Shown: in pieces, positions 1 to 9,363 of the stretch
Layout of the letters: the number at the start of each line of letters is the position of its first letter
Position numbering within the stretch: position 1 is the first letter of the stretch
Assembly (NCBI GenBank): GCA_900319385.1
Contig: ONOG01000001.1
Location: forward strand, 1 to 64,000
Reading direction: 5' to 3'
Length of the DNA: 64,000 bases
DNA from: an uncultured Prevotellaceae bacterium
Lineage (GTDB): Bacteria; Bacteroidota; Bacteroidia; Bacteroidales; Bacteroidaceae
Translations under genes and position numbers: made by a program
Notes under the pieces: generated by a model
Databases searched by the model: none
The model's input: only the letters and a program-made list of their open reading frames with translations
What the model was told of the DNA's origin: nothing

Positions 1-275
1 GATAGGTTTGTCCGCCGTCTGCCGACACTGCGTCCGCCGACTGCCGACAACGAGACGGCGGACAAAAGAAAAGTGAAAGGTGAAAAGTGAAAAGTGAAAG
101 GCAATAGAGTGATAAGTGAAAGGCAATAGAGTGATAAGTGAAAGGCAATAGAGTGAAAAGTGAAAGGCAATAGAGTGAAAAGTGAAAGGCAATAGAGTGA
201 AAAGTGAAAGGTGAAAAGTGAAAAGGGAAAGGCAATAGAGTGATAAGTGAAAGGTGAAAAGTGAAAAATAGAGGC
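1..275. repeat. TCCGCCG palindrome plus GTGAAAA heptamer array
   Basis: A 14-bp inverted repeat, TTTGTCCGCCGTCT at 8-21 and its complement at 52-65, encloses further GCCGAC-type repeats. From about 66 to 275 follows an array of GTGAAAA/GTGATAA heptamers broken by GGCAATAGA, giving a period near 22 bp. Read on the minus strand this is the same element as 44364-44702. It may continue beyond the left edge of the window. I see no coding potential; short open frames here only reflect the repeat. Confidence 0.8.
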
Positions 276-375
276 GATATTTCCGGCCAAGAGGTTGGTC
301 GATGATTTCTGCGCGATTCTCGGGCGGTCTGCCCGACGGGTCTTAGTTGACGAAATCGCAACTAAGTCTGGATGA
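276..375 (-). repeat. conserved part of composite repeat B (left copy)
   Basis: On the minus strand this stretch carries an 8-bp palindrome (CTTAGTTG at 342-349, CAACTAAG at 359-366), then a GAATCGCGCAGAA block, then GGCCGGAAATATCGC. The same blocks in the same order occur on the plus strand at 44364-44455. Roughly 40 of 49 bases agree over the GAATCGCGC to ATATCGC section. No function is known to me. Confidence 0.7.
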
Positions 376-463
376 ATGTTAAATCCGAGGCTTTCCTGCT
401 TTCATTCCCCTCGCGCGCGTACCTTATTATTTATTATTCAAGTTTCGGATGTTAGGATATTCC

Positions 464-694
464 ACGCAGAGGCGCAGAGAGCGCAGAGTTTTAAAAGTGA
501 AAAGTGAAAAGTGAAAAGTTGCCTGCCGGCTGAACGCAGAGGCGCAGAGAGCGCAGAGTTTTAAAAGTGAAAAGTGAAAAGTGAAAAGTTGCCTGCCGGC
601 TGAAAGCCATACTGAATTGGTACATTTGCGCTCCTCTGCGCAGACCTTATAATTGGTCATGAGATTCGTCTCTGCGCACTCTGCGCCTCTGCGT
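464..694. repeat. 70-bp tandem duplication with an inverted third copy of its core
   Basis: A 70-bp unit beginning ACGCAGAGGCGCAGAGAG occurs at 464-533 and again from 534 to about 603. It contains the GCAGAG block, a short GTGAAAA heptamer run and TTGCCTGCCGGCTG. The first 25 bases recur inverted with one mismatch at 670-694, so this region can form a long cruciform or RNA hairpin. No gene is supported in 276-1014. Confidence 0.8.
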
Positions 695-860
695 GATGAT
701 ACTTGCAAAACTTAAGTTATTTATTACGCTGGGATGTGAGGCGAAAGTGAGGGACTGTCGGTGGGCTGGCTACAGGGATTTATTTTTTTACGTCGAGAAA
801 GGATAAGCGCACGGGAGATATGTTAAAAACGCGTTTCGTTAATAAACTTTTAACTAAAAA

Positions 861-892
861 TTTGTTTGATTAACAATTTTTTCGTTTCTTTG
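861..892 (+). promoter_or_regulatory. Bacteroidetes-type promoter for the FAS1/SusCD locus
   Basis: TTTG at 861-864 is followed after 20 bases by TTTCTTTG at 885-892, close to the Bacteroidetes primary sigma consensus TTTG-N19-21-TAnnTTTG (one mismatch in the -7 box). It would leave an untranslated leader of roughly 115 bases before the ATG at 1015. Confidence 0.5.
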
Positions 893-1014
893 CACGGAAT
901 ATGGGTACGTGCGCGACAGCCCAGATTGTGTGCGCGCAAACAGCCTGTAGAAAGGGATAACACCAATTAACACCGAATGTTAACATATATCACTTAAAAA
1001 ACTATTCTAATATT

Positions 1015-4000
1015 ATGTTGTACAACTCAAAGAGAAAAAAACTCGGCCGCTACCTTCTGGCAGGAGGTGCGGCGTGCCTTATGGGCATCATGACGTTCTC
1101 TTGTACTGACAAGTACGACCTGGATGAGGAGCAGCCGTCGGGCTACAACACCATCTATGGCTACTTGCAGGAAAGGGGAAACTTCTCGAACTACCTGCGT
1201 CTGATCGACGACTTGGGTCAGACCGACTATCTGTCGAAGACCGGTAGTATCACGCTGTTCATCGCCAACGATGAGGCTTTCTCGAAGTTCTTCCAGTCGA
1301 ACGACTGGGGCGTGTCGAGTTACGACCAGCTGTCGCTTGCGCAGAAGCGTCTGCTGCTGGGCACGGCGATGATTGGTAACGTCTATCCGATCAGTATGCT
1401 TTCGACGGCTTCGTCGGGTTCGACGTCGCTGAAGGGACGTGCCGTCCGCCAGTACACGACGCTGGGTCTGACCGACTCGGTCGAGGTGGTGAAGGTGACA
1501 GCGACCCCGACGGGTGAGGAAGGTGTTTACACCTACTCTTCGGACGGGCTGCCCGCCAACCCGCACTGGGACATCATCCGTGCCAACCGCGACGAGCTGC
1601 CGCTGTTCAAGGACCACTCTGGCTCACCGACCCTGCTGATCTTCACGCCGCAGTACTTCGACACGAACCGTCTGATGTACACCGACCTGGACTTCATCTA
1701 CGGCCAGCCCGAAGGTACGCTCCAGGCAGAGCTGAACGAGAACAAGTCGGGTGCCTACGTGAACAAGTCGCACATCCTGGCTTCGCAGTTCTGTAAGAAC
1801 GGTTACGTTCACGAACTGGACCAGGTGCTCACGCCGCTGGACAACATGGCCGAGGTGCTTCGCAAGAATTCGAATGTCTCGGCCTACAGTGCACTGGTGG
1901 AGCGTTTCGCTGCTCCGTTCTACAGCGCTACGGTAACCGACGACTACAACATGACCTTCGGTACGAGCTACGACTCGATTTTCGTCAAGCGCTACTACTC
2001 TGAGCGTTCGGCAGGTTCGACGGCAAGCAGCAATACTGCCTTTGCCGAAGATGCCTATCAGAAGGGTATGGAAGGCGACGCAGCCCTGTCGTTCGACCCG
2101 GGATGGACACGCTACATGACAGCCGGTGCTCACTACATCGACGATGCCCTGAAGGACAACATGGCTGTGATGCTCGTTCCGACCAACGAGGCGCTGATGG
2201 ACTGGTGGGACAATGGTGGCGGTAAGGTCATCAAGAACCAGTACGGTCTGCACCCCGCAACGCCTTGTACCGACGCTGCCGACCTGATTGCCGACATGGC
2301 AGGTGCACCGAGCGATGTCATCGACGACCTGATCAACGTCAACATGATTCCGGCCATGACTGCCGCCCTGCCCAGCCGTTTCTCCTCCGTCTCGAACGAT
2401 GCCGGCGAATCCATCGGATTGGAAAAGGGTTCTATCGACCACGTCGATCTGGCCAGCAACGGTCTCATCTACTATACTAATAAGGTATTCCCTCCGGCAT
2501 CCTACTCGTCGGTCATCTTCCCGGCACTGATCCGTACCGACCTGATGAACGTCATCTACAATGCCGTCAAAAATGACGACTACGAGGCATACCTCAACTC
2601 AATGGTTTCGCGCTACTGTCTGCTGATTCCCACGAACACAGCTATGATGCAGTATGTCGATCCTGTTTCCTACGGTCAGAAAAACACACGCCTGTTCGAG
2701 TTCAAGCTCAACGACGCCCAGAACACGGCCAAGGCCAAGCTCTATGCCGACGTCTATAACATCACACTCAACGACGACGGAACCTGGACCAAGACGAGCG
2801 AGACTTCGGTTGACCGTATCGGTTTTGCCAACAACAACCAGGCCAGCCAGGGCGGTCTGAACAACGCATCGATCCTGTACCGCATGGAGGACATCATGGA
2901 TAACATGATTGCCATCGGCGACGTATATCCCGGCAAGCACTACTATCCCACCAAGGGTAACAACTTCATCCGTCTGGATGGTACGTACAACACCGAGGGT
3001 GCTACGATGTATGCTTCGGGTAGCTTACAGACACAGGGCGGACGTCAGGTTCCCGTACAGTTCTTCTATAGCATGGACAACGGCTACTCTTACGTAGTCG
3101 ATGAAATCCCGATGACCACCAAGTATTCGGTGACCGACGTGCTGGCTGCTCACCCCGAATTCAGCAAGTTCTTCGAGATTGTCGAAGCTTCGGCCTCGAC
3201 CCAGACAACGGTGAAGGCTCCGAGCTCGGGCAACTTCTTCTCTGCATCGCAGACAGCAAACGGCGGCAAGGGTAACCTCGTGGCCCACTCGCTCGACAAG
3301 AACCACAACGACGTGGTCTATCAGTTGCTCAATGCCTTCCACTACACCGTCTATGCTCCGACCAACGATGCCATGGACGAGGCCTTCGCAGCTGGTCTGC
3401 CCACTATCGAAGACCTGGCGGATGCCGAAAAGCAGGATAAGGCCGATGCCGAAGCCGGCATCGAGTCGAACCATGTCGAAGAGCTGCGCAGCGTGATGCG
3501 CGACTTTGTCCGCTACCACGTGCAGACCAACTCCATCTACATGGACGAAGGCTTCAATGCAGGTAACTACGAATCGACCCGTACCCTGATCCAGCTCCAG
3601 GATACCACCATCGTCGATGAGCACACAGGTGAAAAGATCGAGACCTACAAGGATAAGGACAACGACGGCTACTACGACTGTCTGACCGGTAGCCCCTTCC
3701 ACATCCGCGTGAACTCCGTTTCGGGTTCGTCGATCAGCATCACCGACGAGATGGGCAACACTCAGACCATCAGCGCTTCGCGTGCCGACGGCCTCTTCAA
3801 CCTGCAGGCCCGCGAGATGTGGCTCGGTTCAGGTAACTCAGGCGTTGGCGATGTAGATAAAGCCACCAACATTGCCAACTCATCGAGTGCAGTAATCCAT
3901 GCGATTGATCACCCGTTGTTCTACAACTACGATCCGAGTTGGAAGACCTCCGACCCGAAGAAATACGCGGTCGATCAGTTCCACTATGTACCACGTGAGA

Positions 4001-4020
4001 TTGTAAACAACGAAGAATAA
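1015..4020 (+). CDS. fasciclin (FAS1) domain lipoprotein, 1001 aa
   Basis: Large outer-surface lipoprotein made mostly of FAS1 (fasciclin/beta-Ig-H3) folds, a family linked to adhesion and ligand contact. A signal segment ends at a lipobox with Cys30 (MTFSC). FAS1 modules can be traced from about residue 45 (TLFIANDEAF near 83) and again near the C-terminus (YTVYAPTNDAMDEAF around 785), with more divergent copies between. It is first in a seven-gene run and lies 19 bp before susC. I infer it works with the SusC/SusD pair as an accessory surface protein, in the place where starch loci carry SusE/F-like binders. The ligand is unknown. The family call is firm; the number of FAS1 modules is uncertain. 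Confidence 0.85.
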   Translation: MLYNSKRKKLGRYLLAGGAACLMGIMTFSCTDKYDLDEEQPSGYNTIYGYLQERGNFSNYLRLIDDLGQTDYLSKTGSITLFIANDEAFSKFFQSNDWGVSSYDQLSLAQKRLLLGTAMIGNVYPISMLSTASSGSTSLKGRAVRQYTTLGLTDSVEVVKVTATPTGEEGVYTYSSDGLPANPHWDIIRANRDELPLFKDHSGSPTLLIFTPQYFDTNRLMYTDLDFIYGQPEGTLQAELNENKSGAYVNKSHILASQFCKNGYVHELDQVLTPLDNMAEVLRKNSNVSAYSALVERFAAPFYSATVTDDYNMTFGTSYDSIFVKRYYSERSAGSTASSNTAFAEDAYQKGMEGDAALSFDPGWTRYMTAGAHYIDDALKDNMAVMLVPTNEALMDWWDNGGGKVIKNQYGLHPATPCTDAADLIADMAGAPSDVIDDLINVNMIPAMTAALPSRFSSVSNDAGESIGLEKGSIDHVDLASNGLIYYTNKVFPPASYSSVIFPALIRTDLMNVIYNAVKNDDYEAYLNSMVSRYCLLIPTNTAMMQYVDPVSYGQKNTRLFEFKLNDAQNTAKAKLYADVYNITLNDDGTWTKTSETSVDRIGFANNNQASQGGLNNASILYRMEDIMDNMIAIGDVYPGKHYYPTKGNNFIRLDGTYNTEGATMYASGSLQTQGGRQVPVQFFYSMDNGYSYVVDEIPMTTKYSVTDVLAAHPEFSKFFEIVEASASTQTTVKAPSSGNFFSASQTANGGKGNLVAHSLDKNHNDVVYQLLNAFHYTVYAPTNDAMDEAFAAGLPTIEDLADAEKQDKADAEAGIESNHVEELRSVMRDFVRYHVQTNSIYMDEGFNAGNYESTRTLIQLQDTTIVDEHTGEKIETYKDKDNDGYYDCLTGSPFHIRVNSVSGSSISITDEMGNTQTISASRADGLFNLQAREMWLGSGNSGVGDVDKATNIANSSSAVIHAIDHPLFYNYDPSWKTSDPKKYAVDQFHYVPREIVNNEE

Positions 4021-4039
4021 CCCCGCAACAATATTCCCC

Positions 4040-7000
4040 ATGAAAAAAATAGTATCATTATTTATGCTGTTTGCGTGCTTCTGTACCATGGCCATGGCAC
4101 AGGCACCAAAGGCGGGCGACGTTATTTCGGGTATCGTCCAGGATGACTACGAGCCGTTGATGATGGCCAATGTGGTCGAAGTGGACAACAACAAGCGTAT
4201 CGTTGCCCAGGGTGTTACCGATATCAACGGTAACTTCTCATTCCGCATCAAGAACCCGAAGGACAAGATCATGGTTACCTACATCGGTTATGCACCGGTG
4301 ACGCTCCCCATCAACAAGCGACACTACAACATCGTGATGAAGAGCAACACCACGCTGCAGCCCGTCGAGATCAAGGCCGTGAAAAAGACACAATCGACGG
4401 GTCTTCAGATTCCTATCACCGAAATCTCGACTGCCCAGCAGACCATCGACATGAAGGAGTTCGAAGGTATTGCCATGACATCGGTCGATGAAGCCCTGCA
4501 GGGACGTATCTCCGGTCTGGACATCGTGGCCAACTCGGGTAACCTCGGTGCCGGTACGACCATGCGTCTGCGTGGTGTCAGCACCATCAACGGTGATGCC
4601 AACCCGCTCATCGTCGTCAACGGTAACGTCTGGGAAAACGACGCCAACAAGGACTTCGACTACACCGACGCCAACGCCGAACGTTTCGCCGAACTGCTGA
4701 ACGTCAACCCTGAGGATATCGAGAGCATCTCCGTACTGAAGGACGCCGCCGCCACAGCCGTGTGGGGTTCGCAAGGTGCCAACGGTGTCATCGAAATCAA
4801 GACCAAGCGCGGTCAGCGCGGTAAGACTCGAGTGCAGTACACCTATCGCTTCACCGGTACCTGGCAGCCCGAGAGCTACAAGCTGCTCAACGGTCCTGAC
4901 TATCAGATGTACCTGAAGGAAGCCTTCTTCAACCAGACACTCGACAACTCGTTCTCTACGCCGGGTACGAAAAACTACATCCCTGAAATCAACTATGCAC
5001 ACGGTCACTTCACCGAGGCCAACATGTACGACGACGACACCGACTGGCTCGACGCCGTCAAGCAGTTCGGTCAGTTCCACCAGCACTTCATCTCGCTGAC
5101 CGGTGGTGGTGAGAAGGCCAACTTCCGTATTTCGGGTGGTTACGACAACCAGACGGGTTCTGTCATCAAGCAGCACCTCGACCGCTTCACCACACGTGTG
5201 GCTCTCGACTACTTCGTCTCGAACCGCATCACGGTCCGCACGAACTTCGACCTCACCTACACGAAGAACCAGAAGAACTACAACGTCAACGGCGACCTCA
5301 TCGGTATTGCCTATCGTAAGATGCCGAACCTCTCCATCTACGAAGAGGATGAGAACGGCAACGACACCGGCCGCTACTACACGATGAACCGCTACATCGA
5401 CACGCCGTCCGACTACAAGGCTGCTGCCTCGCTGCTGTCGGAACAGTACGACATGTCGAACCCCGTCGCCGTCGCCCACAACGCCAAGAACGACGAACGC
5501 ACCGTCAGCCTCTCGCCTGAGTTCATCCTCAAGTACGACATGCTGGGTGTGGAAGACGACCAGACCAAACTGACCTACGAAGGACAGATCATCTTCAGCA
5601 TCTACAGCCTCGACGACGATATGTTCTATCCTGGTACGCTCCTTTCCAACAACTGGAAGGCCGACAGCTACAACATCGCTTCGACCCGCTCCTACAAGAG
5701 TAACTCACTCTCGACCCGCCACACCCTCACGTTTATGCCTCGTTTCAAGAATCAGGCACACTCGCTCCTGATGATGGCCCGTATGCAGTACAACAAGGGT
5801 AACTCTTCGGACCAGAACTACGGTATCAAGTGGCTGCCGACGACCGAGCACATCAAGTCGGCCCTCGCCGGTGGTGTTCCTACCTCGTTCTCGTCGGGTG
5901 CCGGTGAGTGGAAGAGCATGTTCTTCCTCGCTCAGTTGCACTACGCCTACAAGGGTAAGTACATCTTCGATGCCACACTGCGTCGAGACGGTTCGGTCAA
6001 CTTCGGTCCCGACCGCCGCTGGGGTAACTTCCCTGGTATCTCTGCCCGTTGGAACATCAGCGACGAACCGTTCATGGAGAAAGTAAAGTGGATCGACATG
6101 CTGTCCATCCGTCCAGGTTGGGGTATCGTCGGTCGCTCACCAGGCGGTCAGAACTACTACAGCTACTACCGCACAGGCAGTGAATACCTGCATCAGGGTT
6201 CGGTCATCCCGTCGAACATTCGTCTGTCCGACCTCCGCTGGGAAGAAAAGGAAACCTGGAACTTAGGTTTCGACTTCAGTTTCTTCAAGGGTAAGCTGAG
6301 CGGTGACCTCTCTATCTATACACAGACCACACGCGACCTGCTCATGAGTGGCCGTGCAATCCCGTCGTCTTCGGGTTACGGCTCGCTGGCATGGCAGAAC
6401 GTCGGTTCGATGCGCAACAATGGTTGGGAATTCAACATCTTCGGCCGCGACATCGTCAAGGCTGGTAAGTTCTCGGCCGACTTCAACGTCACCTTCGCCA
6501 ACAACCGCAACGAAATCATCTCGATGGATCCCACGGTGCTGGCTACGATGAATGCCGACTTCAACTCGAGCAACGGTTCTTACCTCTCTCGCGTACAGCT
6601 GAACAACCCGCTGGGTTCGATCTACGGTTTCCGCTACAAGGGCGTTTACCAGTATTCCGACTACACCAAGTGGCTGCCCAACGACCCCGAAGTCAAGGCT
6701 GGACAGCAGGTTGCCGGTACGTATCGCGACCTGGAGATTCCTGGTGTGAGCGGTCCTAACGCTCCGCTCGTTCGCGACGCCAAGGGCAATGTCATCCTCG
6801 ACGGCGACGGCAACCCCAAGTACATGTATTTCGAAGCTAACGGCGTACGTCGTCTGTTCCAGGGTGGTGATGCCATCTACGAAGATATCAACCACGACGG
6901 TTCGATCGACCAGCTCGACATCGTTTACCTCGGTTCTTCACTGCCGAAGCTGACCGGTGGTTTCGGTTTCAAGCTCAAGTACGACCGCCTCTCGCTCAAT

Positions 7001-7450
7001 GTTCAGTTCAACTACCGCTACGGCAACAAGGTCATCAACTACGCCCGCATGGGTCTGGAGAACATGGCCACCAGTGACAACCAGAGTCAGTCAGTCAACT
7101 GGCGCTGGCGTAACGAAGGCGACAACTTCGCCAACATGCTGCCGCGTGCCGTCACCTCGAAGATTGGTCAGACTCACTACAACTACCTCGGTAGCGACCG
7201 CTTCGTCGAGGACGCTTCGTTCCTGCGTCTGAACTATCTGCAGCTGTCCTACGCACTGGATTCGAAGATCCTGAAGCAGTGGGGCCTCAGCCAGCTGAGC
7301 TTCTATCTCACGATGAACAACCTCTTCGTGATTACCAAGTATTCGGGAGCAGATCCGGAAATCGCACAGGCCGGTTTCGCCCCTGCAGGCGACACCTCAC
7401 GTACGCCTCGTGCTAAGTCATTCACGGTTGGTGCAACCATCGCATTCTAA
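4040..7450 (+). CDS. SusC/RagA-type TonB-dependent outer membrane transporter, 1136 aa
   Basis: Outer-membrane TonB-dependent porin that imports a substrate captured by its SusD lid. The parts visible in order are a signal peptide ending at about Ala20, a carboxypeptidase-regulatory-like domain (about 28-108), a plug with the SusC signature around 230-250 (ISVLKDAAATAVWG then GANGVIEIKTK), and a long barrel ending in an aromatic C-terminus (VGATIAF). Its length is normal for SusC proteins. It sits between the first FAS1 lipoprotein and its SusD partner with 15-20 bp gaps, so one transcript is likely. No sugar-degrading enzyme is nearby, so a carbohydrate substrate cannot be assumed. Confidence 0.95.
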   Translation: MKKIVSLFMLFACFCTMAMAQAPKAGDVISGIVQDDYEPLMMANVVEVDNNKRIVAQGVTDINGNFSFRIKNPKDKIMVTYIGYAPVTLPINKRHYNIVMKSNTTLQPVEIKAVKKTQSTGLQIPITEISTAQQTIDMKEFEGIAMTSVDEALQGRISGLDIVANSGNLGAGTTMRLRGVSTINGDANPLIVVNGNVWENDANKDFDYTDANAERFAELLNVNPEDIESISVLKDAAATAVWGSQGANGVIEIKTKRGQRGKTRVQYTYRFTGTWQPESYKLLNGPDYQMYLKEAFFNQTLDNSFSTPGTKNYIPEINYAHGHFTEANMYDDDTDWLDAVKQFGQFHQHFISLTGGGEKANFRISGGYDNQTGSVIKQHLDRFTTRVALDYFVSNRITVRTNFDLTYTKNQKNYNVNGDLIGIAYRKMPNLSIYEEDENGNDTGRYYTMNRYIDTPSDYKAAASLLSEQYDMSNPVAVAHNAKNDERTVSLSPEFILKYDMLGVEDDQTKLTYEGQIIFSIYSLDDDMFYPGTLLSNNWKADSYNIASTRSYKSNSLSTRHTLTFMPRFKNQAHSLLMMARMQYNKGNSSDQNYGIKWLPTTEHIKSALAGGVPTSFSSGAGEWKSMFFLAQLHYAYKGKYIFDATLRRDGSVNFGPDRRWGNFPGISARWNISDEPFMEKVKWIDMLSIRPGWGIVGRSPGGQNYYSYYRTGSEYLHQGSVIPSNIRLSDLRWEEKETWNLGFDFSFFKGKLSGDLSIYTQTTRDLLMSGRAIPSSSGYGSLAWQNVGSMRNNGWEFNIFGRDIVKAGKFSADFNVTFANNRNEIISMDPTVLATMNADFNSSNGSYLSRVQLNNPLGSIYGFRYKGVYQYSDYTKWLPNDPEVKAGQQVAGTYRDLEIPGVSGPNAPLVRDAKGNVILDGDGNPKYMYFEANGVRRLFQGGDAIYEDINHDGSIDQLDIVYLGSSLPKLTGGFGFKLKYDRLSLNVQFNYRYGNKVINYARMGLENMATSDNQSQSVNWRWRNEGDNFANMLPRAVTSKIGQTHYNYLGSDRFVEDASFLRLNYLQLSYALDSKILKQWGLSQLSFYLTMNNLFVITKYSGADPEIAQAGFAPAGDTSRTPRAKSFTVGATIAF

Positions 7451-7464
7451 AACTAAGTACGATT

Positions 7465-9357
7465 ATGAAGAAGATTAATAATATTTTCCGGTTTTTCGGT
7501 CTGGCTGCATGCATGGGAATGACCATGACTTCCTGTGATCTCGACCTGCTTCCCCTCAACGAAGTAGTGCTCGAAAACTTCTGGACCAACAAGGACGATG
7601 TGGACAAAGTCCTCACCTCCTGCTATGTAGGAATGCAAGAAGGCGGCTGGGTCGAACGAGCTATTATCTGGGGCGAGGTCCGTTCCGATAATATTGCAGC
7701 ACGTGAAGGTTCCGGCACGGGTGGTACGACCACACCGGTCTATCTGCAGAACATCATCAAGGGTAACCTCAAGCAGAACAATTCAGCCTGCCAATGGGGT
7801 GCTTACTATAAAGTGATCAACTACTGCAACACATTGCTTCACTACGCTCCGCAGGTAGCCAGCAGCGACCCGAACATCACGCCCAGCATTCTGGCCGAGA
7901 TTACGGCACAGGCTAAGGCTATCCGCGCCCTCAACTACTTCTATCTGATCCGCACGTTCAAGGATGTGCCCTTCTCCTTTGAGCCTTCCATCGACGACAC
8001 TCAGGAATATCGCCTCGAAGCCACGAAGGGAGAGACCATCCTCGACGCTCTGATCAGCGACCTGGAAGGCTGCAAAAATGATGCACGCATCAGATATGCC
8101 ACCTACGAATGGAACTCGGCAAAGATTACGCGTAACGCCATCTATGCCCTGCTGGCCGATATGTATCTGTGGAAGGCATCCGACATCAACCTCGATGCAG
8201 CCTCACAGATGGATAACTACAAGAAGTGTATCGAATGCTGCGACTACATCATTCAGAACAAGATTGACGAATACCAGGCAGATAAGGACGGCAAAGGCCT
8301 GCAAAGAGCTGTCGATCCCGACATCTACCGCCTCTACGGCTATCCTCTGCTCCGAGAGGACTATGGCTCGGGCGGTGCTGGAACGACCTCGGCTGCTGCC
8401 TATTCGCAGATCTTCGGTGGCGGCAATTCGTTCGAGAGCATTTTCGAGCTGACCTACGGACACCTTGACAACGACATCAAGAACATGGACGTGGCCAACA
8501 TGTACGGCTACACCAACACGAGCGGAACCAACGTCGTCTATCTGGGTGCCAGCACGAAGTTGTTGGAGTCGAAACCCTCCCAGGGCATCTTCAACAACAG
8601 CGAGACATCCATCTTCACGACCTACTCCGACTACCGCACCGTCACTGGATTCATTTACGACCAGTCTGCCACTTCGTACTACGAAATCTGCAAGTATGTT
8701 GAGCCCAACCGCGAAGGATTCGTGATTGGAAACACGGGCTGGGATCCTGGAACGACACGTACTACGAACCGCCGTACCAATCTGACCAGCTACGAGCCTT
8801 GGATCATCTACCGCCTCTCCGACGTCATGCTGATGCGTGCCGAGGCTGAGGTTCAGGTGGGTGCTCTCCTCGATCCTGCTTGGACATCGACGCCTGCTTC
8901 GCCCTCGAAGGCACGCAAGGCGACGAAGGGTTCGAGCCTGACAACGGCTGACGAGTACATGCGTGACGCCTTCGACATTGTCTGCGCAGTCTATATGCGC
9001 TCTAACCCCATCATGAAATCGACCCCCAACGCTGGTCCTACCATGGAAGGTTCCAGTGCTACGGTGAAGGATGTGGCAGGTATGATCACACTTGTCGAGA
9101 ACGAAAGACACCGTGAGTTGCTCTTCGAAGGAAAGCGCTACTACGACCTTGTTCGTCGCGCCCGCCGCGAGGGTAACACCACCCACATCAACCAAGCCAT
9201 CCAGACCAAGTTCGACGAAGCTCCACGAGCCTTCATCATCAAGATGGCACAATTGGATTTCATGTATATGCCTTATGCAGAGGGTGAACTCAAGTCGAAC
9301 CCGAACTTGCGTCAGAACCCCGTATATGCAGAGGATGAAAAAACCACTAAAAACTAA
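7465..9357 (+). CDS. SusD/RagB-type surface lipoprotein, 630 aa
   Basis: Surface substrate-binding lipoprotein that caps the upstream SusC barrel. It has a lipobox with Cys24 (TMTSC), then the SusD start pattern LLPLNEVVLENFWTNKDD, TPR-like helices, and the conserved C-terminal block LVENERHRELLFEGKRYYDL, which identifies RagB/SusD. The length is typical. It begins 15 bp after susC, and the next FAS1 gene starts 6 bp after its stop, consistent with translational coupling. The ligand is not deducible from sequence. Confidence 0.95.
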   Translation: MKKINNIFRFFGLAACMGMTMTSCDLDLLPLNEVVLENFWTNKDDVDKVLTSCYVGMQEGGWVERAIIWGEVRSDNIAAREGSGTGGTTTPVYLQNIIKGNLKQNNSACQWGAYYKVINYCNTLLHYAPQVASSDPNITPSILAEITAQAKAIRALNYFYLIRTFKDVPFSFEPSIDDTQEYRLEATKGETILDALISDLEGCKNDARIRYATYEWNSAKITRNAIYALLADMYLWKASDINLDAASQMDNYKKCIECCDYIIQNKIDEYQADKDGKGLQRAVDPDIYRLYGYPLLREDYGSGGAGTTSAAAYSQIFGGGNSFESIFELTYGHLDNDIKNMDVANMYGYTNTSGTNVVYLGASTKLLESKPSQGIFNNSETSIFTTYSDYRTVTGFIYDQSATSYYEICKYVEPNREGFVIGNTGWDPGTTRTTNRRTNLTSYEPWIIYRLSDVMLMRAEAEVQVGALLDPAWTSTPASPSKARKATKGSSLTTADEYMRDAFDIVCAVYMRSNPIMKSTPNAGPTMEGSSATVKDVAGMITLVENERHRELLFEGKRYYDLVRRARREGNTTHINQAIQTKFDEAPRAFIIKMAQLDFMYMPYAEGELKSNPNLRQNPVYAEDEKTTKN

Positions 9358-9363
9358 ACGGCT

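Noticed and set aside
1..65. Possible CRISPR array near the window start and at 44.5 kb
   Set aside because: The repeats are short palindromic words with irregular spacing and no unique spacers, and no cas genes are near.
427..708. Minus-strand open frame of 93 codons in the first intergenic region
   Set aside because: It is composed of the 70-bp repeat and heptamers, repeating FTFHFSL; no promoter or homology.
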